Source: Phoronis australis (taxonomy: Eukaryota > Phoronida > Phoronidae). From it: 64,000 nt of DNA. Within the stretch, counting starts at the first letter, position 1. Each line of letters begins with the position of its first letter. Shown one piece after another: positions 61,001 through 64,000 of this stretch. Location of the stretch: positions 184,001 through 248,000 of the forward strand of contig NMRA01000422.1 of assembly GCA_002633005.1 (NCBI GenBank), in the 5' to 3' direction. The notes beneath the pieces are model-generated. The model did not search any database, had not been told where the DNA came from, and worked only from the letters and a program-made list of their open reading frames with translations. The position numbers were made by a program, and so were the translations under genes.

Positions 61001-64000
61001 TTTGACCATCATTAGGTGTGCAGTGACCGCTTTTGAGTGATACACTGATAGTTGTTGATAACTACCTCTTGGCAATCTGTTGTCACTGACCATTATGAGT
61101 TTTTTTCTTTGTCTTAATGGACAGAGCTACTGAGCCATCGTCTGATTATCAATAGGTACATATTTTCAGCATCGTAAGTGGCGCAGTTGAGAACCTGTTA
61201 TCGAGTGCTTCAACGTCATAGATTTAGCATACAGTACACTACAAACGTAATCAGACAAAATACTGTTTCCCGTTATAACTGCTAATTCTAATTACAGAAT
61301 TCCATAGCCACTTCCCTGTTAATTCCCCTTCATTTTTTGTCACGAGGGAAGGCTACTCTAACGTGAATCCCGGGGGTAAGGCTGCATTTGTCAGTAAACT
61401 TATGACGTGTACGGTGCTCGAAAAAGAGACTCAAACCTCATGAAAGCACGCCAGTAGAGGACTATATGGAGGACGTGTTCAGTCTGTGCCTTCATTGTCA
61501 GAAGAAGAGGAGTAATTTAGATTGTTTGAGAAAATATTGACATGGCACAAATTTTCCTTAATGAAACACAACTCTCTAATGTTTAAATCTCTCAGAAGCT
61601 TGAGAAATTGAGCTGGGCCAGTTACTTGTATACTAGTGACAAGTTTATTAAGAAAGATTCAGAAATAATTCAGTTTCTGTCCTGAAAATAGCGACGGTTG
61701 CACCAGTAGGGCTAAAATTGTTAATGATCAGGGACATGCATCCAAATGAAAATCTGCTATCATCTCGTCCAACGGATCCCGACCCAAAACTGTTTCCCTT
61801 TCGGAAGGCCTAGTTTTTCATTTACCAAAGCAAGCTTCTGAGAAATGCAGTAATCTAGAGATTCTCTGTAGCTATTGGAGCCATGCAATTATGAGACACA
61901 GCAAGGTTGTAATCCACCAGATGTCGCAAAGTCGGAAATGGGTTACTCAGGTTTTGGGTCGAGTACTCAAATATGGGCTAAGTTCAACTTTCTTTCGAGA
62001 AAAACGAGATCAGCAGACAATGCAAAATCTCGTGAATATGGTGCGAATGCTTCACGAGTAAGCTAGCGACCATTCTAGCATAATGCTCTGTCACCAAAAT
62101 TATTGGGCGCCGAGGCTTGTTTTTTTTCAGGCATTTATTATCATTTACAAACAAGTGCAAAAAAAAAACAAACAAATAAGTACATCCATTCATTCGCGCA
62201 TGCACACCTCAGGAGAGACCATTCTCGTATCTCGTATAAAGTAAACAACTTCTACATGGAGTTAACGTGAACAATGAAATCTTCCCATTTCGCAGAGAAG
62301 CTGTCATATACAAAGTTTTTATATGCAATTAATTTTTCAACATTATAGTACTCATAAGTATATGTAACGAACTTGTGAAAATTAGGTATATTTTTGTGAC
62401 ATCTCTCCTTGTAAAAGTACTGTTTGGCTAGTAGAAGCAAAATATTAAATAGAAAATCGTGCGTCTCATAAAATCCAAGAATAACACGTTCGTAAGAGAG
62501 ACAGTTGGGAAGCTGAATGCGACACTTTTGCAGGAGATTTCCGAATTTCTTCCAGGAATCTTGCACAAGGCTACATTCTCAAAAAAGGTGTGGTAGCGTC
62601 TCTGGAGCTTTATTACAAAAGGAACATAAATTAGAATCCCGAACACGGATTTTGACTAAAAATGTATTTGTTGCAATAATCCTGTGTAGTATTCTAAATT
62701 GGAACCATTTAATGTTGGGATCCTTTGTAATTTCCTAAGGCAATGCGTATATTTTGTTCCAATCTAACTCTATTTCCCGTTTACACTCTGACTTAGATGG
62801 TTTCTTAACGTCATTAAAGACTGAACAAATATTTCTACAACCCTTCAAATCTTTCCGTAAGTGAGTAATTGCTAAAGGCATGCAAGGAGAGTAGACGTTA
62901 ACACTTTTAAATGACTTTGAAACAGACTTTTTTGAAACCTTCTTAGAACAGAAACAACATCATTATATTCTACAAAGTTGGTTTTCACATCGAACCTATA
63001 ATTAATATGATTCAAACTAACGAAATCACCATCAGAGGAATATTGAATTATGGGAGTAGGCTGGAAGTAAAACGACAATTTCGTTCAATAAGCCGCGACT
63101 TCTCGTGAGTCTTGAATTCTCTGTAATATGAAAATATAATTCGCTAGTGAAATCGTCTTGCTTTTGGCTCCAAGCATACTTGCCAAACGTTTTTCCAATG
63201 AGAATGTGATTCAGGAAGGAAGAATTGTTCTACACCAGTGAAGAAAATTCTACTGTCAGTCAGTATGTTGCCATGGTTTCAGAATAAGGAGATTATGAAT
63301 TTTCAAGAATTTAATAGAGCGCACACAAAAAGAAGAGAACTAACGAGGGTTACCATCAGTAACGAAAAACCTAAATTGCAGAATTATTGTATAGCACACT
63401 TTATCTATCTTTCGAGAGCTCAGTGGCCAACCTTGGCATGGTTGATGGTTAGAATTTTGTCGCTAGAGGTGGAGACGGAGTGGTTTCGAGGAACTCCTAT
63501 ACGTGAGAGAAATGTTGCCCAAGTCGTCAAGCTGAGGATGAAAATCGCTTATTTTCAGTTGTGAACATCATTCTGACTTGGAGTTCAGCAAGACATCCCT
63601 GTCACTAATATTTGATAATAATAATTTTAAGATACCCTGAAGATTTTAGAACGTTGAAAATTTGTTGCAACTGTTTTCAAAGTTACTTGCAAGCCCATAA
63701 GCGACTGCATGTGCCAATTTTGGCACGATATCTTTAGGCGATGTTTCAATGGCTTAGCGCTGCACCTATATTAGGCGCTCTTCATGAACTCGAAGTTGTA
63801 CTATGCATTTCAGGATGCGGGGGACTCATTACCGGTCCACAATCAGGGGTTATAACGAGTCCTGGTTACGTAGAAGGTAGATATGACAACAGCGCTCAGT
63901 GCACCTGGTTCTTTGTTAACCCAAACGGTACGGACCGGTCAACCATCCTGCAATTTACCTCGTTTAGCTTGGAGTCCAGCTCAACGTGCACTTATGACTA
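25030..64000 (+). CDS. Secreted multi-CUB (cubilin-like) protein, 5' part, runs off the right edge
   Basis: CUB domains are about 110-residue beta-sandwiches, often calcium- and ligand-binding, in extracellular proteins. Twelve exons keep one frame: 25030-25090, 36906-37106, 39854-40003, 40902-41086, 42959-43314, 44367-44545, 51742-51948, 54547-54687, 56796-56983, 60674-60842, 61298-61375 and 63814 onward, about 700 residues so far. The order is signal peptide, CUB1-CUB5, a 26-residue linker and the start of CUB6. Domain starts mostly fall on phase-1 introns, the symmetric pattern that allows CUB duplication. No EGF, sushi, protease or membrane segment is seen in this part; cubilin itself has EGF repeats before its CUBs, so cubilin-like is as far as I go. 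Linking exon 1 to exon 2 over 11.8 kb rests on matching phase and a fitting signal peptide. Confidence 0.85.
25721..26263 (+). mobile_element. AAGGTTATGTAGGACC family, copy 2 (diverged)
   Basis: Starts TAAGGTAATGTCCAAATTTG and ends near CGTCCTGCATATCCATAAC. It keeps the block order of copy 1 (ttactagatactatgcactatgc, gcatttttgtatgaggggcta, tgagatatcat-ca). It contains a local 25-bp tandem expansion at 26055-26137. Confidence 0.65.
26055..26137. repeat. 25-bp tandem repeat, 3.3 copies
   Basis: Unit GACATGTTCACGTTATCCAG then TCAAT repeats exactly at 26055, 26080 and 26105, with a partial fourth at 26130. It sits inside a degraded TIR element. Confidence 0.95.
27764..27999. mobile_element. Fold-back element with ~75-85 bp inverted arms
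   Basis: The left arm begins ATTAAAAACCGGTCGATCGC and runs to CATTAGACATCATCAG. The right arm is its reverse complement with few changes, ending CCGGTTTTTAAT. AATCAAATTTAC occurs on both sides (27727-27738 and 27997-28008) and could be related to insertion. No ORF. Confidence 0.85.
29070..29231. mobile_element. Short MITE, CAGTGGCGGAT family, copy a
   Basis: Left end CAGTGGCGGATTAAGAGGGG; right end CCTAGATCCACCCCAG. The centre has cctaaaattctcccagatt, atgtctgacgggcaaaatc and actcaaaatcc. Copies b and c lie at 34396 and 46225. Confidence 0.75.
29690..30010 (+). mobile_element. L1/Tx1-like LINE tail, copy 1 (degenerate)
   Basis: About 300 bp match, in the opposite direction, the C-terminal ORF and 3' end at 62200-62540 (-). 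Shared blocks include AAAGTGTCGCATTCAGCTTC, gaacgtgtcattcttgga and gagatacgagaatggtctctcctgaggtgtgc. Frameshifts break the frame. Confidence 0.75.
30050..30118. repeat. TTC-rich simple repeat
   Basis: Runs of ttcttcttattcttcttc, a polypyrimidine tract on the plus strand. Confidence 0.85.
30130..31130. repeat. ~440-bp diverged tandem repeat, about two and a third units
   Basis: Equivalent blocks recur 414-441 bp apart: caccggaagaggtc at about 30234 and 31090 (cactggataaggtc at 30651); aggtcaaaggtcatt near 30371 and 30809; gggtcattaggtgcatttttcttctgaaa near 30493 and 30934. A short motif close to GGTCATTaGGTGCA occurs nine times. No long ORF. Confidence 0.75.
31222..31233. promoter_or_regulatory. 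Perfect NRF1-type palindrome
   Basis: TGCGCACGCGCA matches YGCGCAYGCGCR exactly, in otherwise AT-rich DNA. It is about 460 bp upstream of the ATG at 31695, a plausible distance for a promoter element of that gene. Binding is inferred. Confidence 0.4.
31695..32076 (+). CDS. Small unrecognised gene or retrocopy, one-base A-run frameshift
   Basis: The ATG at 31695 opens MAAEEDEAISVYWSLYVNLV and the frame continues sensibly (NKSITDLLKYVKSGLVPF, LSYHRLLSELTVCENIQLCL) to about codon 97. After the five-A run at 31984-31988 the coding-like reading moves frame: MYPPSIVEFEFGVSEEIPKE then LLEEQNVN and TGA at 32074. One surplus A accounts for it; the whole would be 126 residues. It is soluble, slightly acidic, with no motif I recognise. 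It lies in the first intron of the CUB gene, same strand, with no intron of its own. Either a genuine small gene with a sequencing error or a retrocopy; I cannot decide. Confidence 0.5.
32234..32360. repeat. Possible short fold-back element
   Basis: GCGCGTTCAGTGCTGATGAA near the left and ATGAAGCGCGCTGAAC near the right are imperfect inverted arms around a GC-richer centre. Weak evidence. Confidence 0.3.
32572..33466 (+). mobile_element. 5'-truncated non-LTR retrotransposon: RT thumb and Cys/His tail
   Basis: A first frame carries SRKAMSVIKAILSKFN ... LTYCAEIWG, the thumb region after the RT catalytic core. A one-base lesion near 32866 moves the frame to HNDFCKYVLRLSIKTPNAMA. The second ORF carries HSLNIEKGRHMGIPRSKRIC, DICC and HFMRRCPVL, the C-x2-C...H...C tail typical of LINE ORF2 ends. 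AATAAA at 33435 and a short gaatat repeat end it. The catalytic YADD region is absent. Confidence 0.85.
34396..34526. mobile_element. Short MITE, CAGTGGCGGAT family, copy b
   Basis: Left end CAGTGGAGGATTTAGGGGGG; right end CCTGGATCCGCCCCTG. The centre shows the inner palindrome ggggccatggcccc and ttaaaattctctcagattcca as in copies a and c. Confidence 0.8.
35562..35874 (+). pseudogene. Second THAP copy, N-terminal part only, cut at an N
   Basis: Reads on the plus strand AAAGTGTACACAACATGACT through the 5' flank to the THAP Cys pair (CVSGGCSNSSQAENVSVF). It stops at the single N at 35875, after which the sequence is unrelated. It shows the same missing base after the VSVF codons as the copy at 23857-24131. 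The truncation coincides with an assembly join and need not be biological. Confidence 0.75.
35875..35875. other. Single-N assembly join
   Basis: One N at an abrupt change from the THAP-flank repeat to unrelated sequence. Probably a zero-size gap or merged contig end. Confidence 0.7.
36561..36607. repeat. 47-bp hairpin with AGTGAGAATCT arms
   Basis: AGTGAGAATCT at the left and AGATTCTCACT at the right form a perfect 11-bp inverted repeat, with an inner near-palindrome (ggattccaatgagattcc). It lies about 300 bp upstream of CUB1. Confidence 0.6.
36906..37106 (+). CDS. CUB1, first half
   Basis: The acceptor is ttctaacgcag and the donor is GACG|gtatgt. It reads GSGCGGNLV ... LESPGYPSYSNGLQCRWTI ... 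then MEDHSRCSYDYVAVYDG. CGG, SPGYP, the C-x-W pair and CSYDYVAVYDG are textbook CUB signatures. The acidic residues before the third Cys and the YDY-D match the calcium-binding CUB type. Confidence 0.93.
37107..39853 (+). other. CUB gene intron 2
   Basis: Includes a GTCG/GTTG-biased low-complexity part at about 38450-38930 and a LINE tail at 39340-39617. Nothing else is recognised. Confidence 0.5.
39340..39617 (+). mobile_element. LINE ORF2 C-terminal fragment
   Basis: The ORF reads MENCCLCHTGRVETELHFLF then ECPFFLDSKN: a C-x2-C ... H ... C motif like the one at the end of LINE ORF2 proteins. The upstream frame is broken. Different from the other two LINE tails here. Confidence 0.65.
39854..40003 (+). 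CDS. CUB1, second half
   Basis: Acceptor ttattttag; donor TCAG|gtatgc; phase 1 on both sides. It reads YATRLGKYCGHYSS ... ILVVTFSTDSTVTRRGFQAD. The fourth Cys (YCG) and the closing V-F-S-D ... GFQADY strand complete CUB1. Confidence 0.9.
40100..40171. mobile_element. 72-bp palindromic MITE
   Basis: Perfect 15-bp inverted ends, TACATGGGCGGCGCA (40100-40114) and TGCGCCGCCCATGTA (40157-40171). Inside is a second perfect palindrome, GGGGGCTATAGCCCCC. No coding capacity. It sits at the edge of the trinucleotide-rich tract. Confidence 0.85.
40172..40640. repeat. Trinucleotide-rich tract (ACT/ACC/GCT types)
   Basis: Mixed CTA, ACC and GCT triplet runs, including an almost pure ACC run at about 40351-40410 and a CTA run near 40450. 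A 101-codon ORF across it is an artefact. Confidence 0.9.
40902..41086 (+). CDS. CUB2, first half
   Basis: Acceptor tgtattttcag; donor GGAG|gtaggt; enters in phase 1 and leaves in phase 0. It reads VCGGLLQGTRGIIHSPLYPS, CVWTVQVTSGHSIQLTFEAF and CSGDYLE. Copy 2 of the ~1 kb TIR element begins about 100 bp after this donor. Confidence 0.93.
41190..42577 (-). mobile_element. ~1 kb TIR element, copy 2, with an internal 425-bp duplication
   Basis: Starts CAGTGGCGGATCTAGGATAT and ends with CCTAAATCTGCCTATG, opposite to copy 1. 41622-42042 and 42047-42467 are the same sequence offset by 425 bp with only a few changes; the join is a single N at 42043. Without the duplicate the element would be near 960 bp, like the others. 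The tRNA-like module is degraded here. Inserted in the CUB2 intron. Confidence 0.75.
42043..42043. other. Single-N assembly join inside the duplication
   Basis: The N lies at the junction of two near-identical 420-bp blocks, as expected where two allelic or overlapping contig ends were concatenated. Confidence 0.7.
42959..43314 (+). CDS. CUB2 second half fused to CUB3 first half
   Basis: Acceptor acttctacag; donor TCTAA|gtatga; phase 0 in, phase 2 out. The first part, IRNGGYASSPPIGCSGQLTC then KLCGDAAPTLSAS ... GFKIVYR, ends CUB2 and has extra Cys residues. The second part, FSCTDRLTLTDEVPSGNLMS then PNYPDAYPHNIDCTWII, opens CUB3. No intron separates the two domains, unlike the other CUB boundaries here. 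Confidence 0.9.
44367..44545 (+). CDS. CUB3, second half
   Basis: Acceptor cagttttttcag; donor ATAG|gtaatc; phase 2 in, phase 1 out. It reads CRYDFLELRDGGTESSPLIR, QFCGKDKPDSVRST and LYMRFRTDGSFAGRGFKARY. Contains Cys 3 and Cys 4 and the closing CUB strand. Confidence 0.92.
46089..46224. other. Assembly gap, 136 Ns
   Basis: Run of Ns; its right edge cuts the left end of a MITE. Two apparent ORFs that cross it are meaningless. Confidence 0.98.
46225..46356. mobile_element. Short MITE, CAGTGGCGGAT family, copy c (left end in the gap)
   Basis: From AAGGGGGCCATGGTCCCCCT through atgtctgacgggcaaaatcctggcta to ATGGATCTGCCCCTG it matches copies a and b. Confidence 0.75.
47584..47609. repeat. CA microsatellite
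   Basis: About 12 CA units inside a CUB gene intron. Confidence 0.9.
51188..51674 (-). mobile_element. AAGGTTATGTAGGACC family, copy 3 (reverse)
   Basis: GAGGTTACGTAGGGCC at the left and GGACCTACAAAACTT at the right are degenerate TIRs. Interior blocks read in reverse relative to copy 1 (for example ccaaatttggacatt near the right end). It ends about 67 bp before the CUB4 exon acceptor. Confidence 0.7.
51742..51948 (+). CDS. CUB4, first half
   Basis: Acceptor gatgttctag; donor AGCG|gtaagt; phase 1 on both sides. It reads TCGGTFNSRSGVLQSPNYPS, NYDTHANCTWYI and DGCSKDFIELRH. Two N-glycosylation sequons (NCT, NIT) are visible. The preceding intron ends with a reverse copy of the 540-bp TIR family. 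Confidence 0.93.
51949..54546 (+). other. CUB4 intron
   Basis: Holds the inverted long repeat 52225-52850 and, near 54040-54110, facing blocks gggaatttccgaaaa and ttcggaaaatttcc that could fold back. Nothing coding is seen. Confidence 0.45.
52225..52850 (-). repeat. Long interspersed repeat, copy 2
   Basis: Reverse-complement counterpart of 21380-22000: TGAGAAGCCAGCACAATAAA, the gaccgggcac block, aattcagtgtttgctgacag and tgttgtgaaacaataactcg all match. Type unknown. Confidence 0.65.
54547..54687 (+). CDS. CUB4, second half
   Basis: Acceptor tgttttatag; donor ACAG|gtattt; phase 1 both sides. It reads YLLGRFCGSSTPDTIRFPDG ... AFVRFVSDSSVTAKGFRMRY. It completes the four-Cys CUB4. Confidence 0.92.
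54688..56795 (+). other. Intron between CUB4 and CUB5
   Basis: Contains the 20-bp perfect palindrome at 55386-55405 and a short direct repeat (gtaaactaggtcatc at 55567 and 55600). No exon or named repeat is recognised. Confidence 0.4.
56796..56983 (+). CDS. CUB5, first half
   Basis: Acceptor gtgctttttag; donor CACC|gtaagt; phase 1 in, phase 0 out. It reads ECGGSFTAPSGHFTSPGYPV, AYPHSRECVFRIRL and NYYCDTRNVLT. The usual YD after the third Cys is replaced by DTRN, so calcium binding may be weakened. Confidence 0.9.
58557..59573 (-). mobile_element. ~1 kb TIR element, copy 3
   Basis: Starts CAGTGGCAGTTCTAGGATAT and ends CCTAAATCCGCCTATG. Compared with copy 1 it is inverted and collinear: G-rich end, tRNA-like module (58811-58886), the central caatcggttc-taacaaatttgttg part, and the short ORF (59442-59236). 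Confidence 0.8.
58811..58886 (-). other. tRNA-like module in element copy 3
   Basis: On the minus strand it reads ATCGTGGTGGGGTAGTGGTA, then CAGCACGCGCG, then GTCGTGAGTTCGAGTCTGTG. The D-arm-like GGTAGTGGTACAGC and B-box-like GAGTTCGAGTC are clearer than in copy 1. A functional tRNA is unlikely because acceptor-stem pairing is poor. Confidence 0.5.
60674..60842 (+). CDS. CUB5, second half
   Basis: The acceptor is catctgatttaaag (AAG type) and the donor is TCAG|gtgtgt; phase 0 in, phase 1 out. It reads VYDGSEDDSRIARICGRNRV and TMTVVFVTDGSSSNRGFSAS. The phase-0 join puts VYDG straight after NVLT, restoring the CUB pattern. Confidence 0.9.
60843..61297 (+). other. Short intron before the linker exon
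   Basis: No feature recognised; an acaacgtttcggacgg-type block near 60980 resembles fold-back MITE ends, but no partner arm was found. Confidence 0.35.
61298..61375 (+). CDS. Small linker exon between CUB5 and CUB6
   Basis: 78 bp, acceptor ctaattacag, donor GGGG|gtaagg, phase 1 both sides. It encodes EFHSHFPVNSPSFFVTREGY followed by SNVNPG. It has no Cys and no CUB motif. A symmetric 1-1 exon could be skipped without frame change. Support is splice sites and phase only. Confidence 0.55.
61376..63813 (+). other. Intron between the linker and CUB6 exons
   Basis: Largely a reverse LINE tail (62121-63230). The rest shows nothing recognisable. Confidence 0.5.
62121..63230 (-). mobile_element. 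L1/Tx1-like LINE tail, copy 2
   Basis: The minus strand carries broken ORF2 C-terminal frames: CSFC ... ETLPHLF-ECSLVQDSWKKF (C-x2-C...H...C zinc-knuckle-like) and YERVILGFYETHDFLFNILL then LLAKQYFYKERCHKN, the ILGF...LL-LAKQYIYK pattern of L1-type elements. It ends with AATAAA and an A run (about 62121-62147). Frameshifts and a stop inside the motif show that it is dead. Confidence 0.8.
63814..64000 (+). CDS. CUB6, first part, cut by the window edge
   Basis: Acceptor atgcatttcag, phase 1. It reads CGGLITGPQSGVITSPGYVE, QCTWFFVNPNGTDRST and CTYDY at the edge. Matches the first half of a CUB domain with three of four Cys. The gene continues to the right. Confidence 0.92.

Noticed and set aside
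63238-63564. 108-codon plus-strand ORF before the CUB6 exon
   Set aside because: Partly antisense to LINE-derived sequence, no domain and no splice support.

Overview
The window is animal nuclear DNA. Genes are split by introns with GT/AG junctions that keep phase, and there are no bacterial-style operons. Introns and intergenic DNA are AT-rich and carry many terminal-inverted-repeat (TIR) elements, non-LTR retrotransposon ends and simple repeats. The gene set (an ER J-protein DNAJC1 and a secreted multi-CUB protein) and the TE load suggest an invertebrate, possibly a non-vertebrate deuterostome or a lophotrochozoan. I cannot name the species. Single Ns at 35875 and 42043 and a 136-base N run at 46089-46224 mark assembly joins.

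Layout. (1) 264-2428, + strand: the last two coding exons of a gene whose acidic, Ser-rich, disordered C-terminus I do not recognise. (2) 6771-18465, - strand: an almost complete DNAJC1 (ERdj1/MTJ1-type) gene with ten coding exons located. They encode a signal peptide, a J domain with HPD, a membrane segment, SANT1 and SANT2, and a Lys-rich C-terminus. One small exon between SANT1 and the acidic linker was not found. (3) 18466-25029: intergenic repeats plus a facing pair of one-base-shifted reading frames, an acidic YFEP-type ORF (+) and a THAP zinc-finger ORF (-). (4) 25030-64000, + strand: a multi-CUB, cubilin-like secreted protein gene running off the right edge. A phase-1 signal-peptide exon at 25030 is followed, after an 11.8 kb intron, by eleven exons that encode five complete CUB domains, a 26-residue linker and the start of a sixth CUB. 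Its large first intron holds a small unrecognised ORF (31695-32076, one extra A) with a perfect NRF1-type site upstream.

Repeats explain most of the rest. The main families are: a ~1 kb element with GGCGGATCTAGG-type ends and, in two of three copies, a tRNA-like module; a 130-165 bp MITE with CAGTGGCGGAT ends (three copies); a ~540 bp family with AAGGTTATGTAGGACC TIRs (three copies plus one half copy); a ~390 bp family with CCCGGGGTTTAATCT ends; several fold-back elements; an L1/Tx1-like LINE tail present twice; two other LINE tails; a ~440 bp tandem array at 30130-31130; and several minisatellites.

The genes do not form a pathway. DNAJC1 would act in the ER membrane and the CUB protein would be secreted, so their adjacency looks incidental. 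I found no convincing new multi-gene system. The most unusual items are the ~1 kb TIR element with its tRNA-like module and recurrent ORF, the THAP frameshift shared by two copies, and the CUB gene structure with its inserted linker exon.
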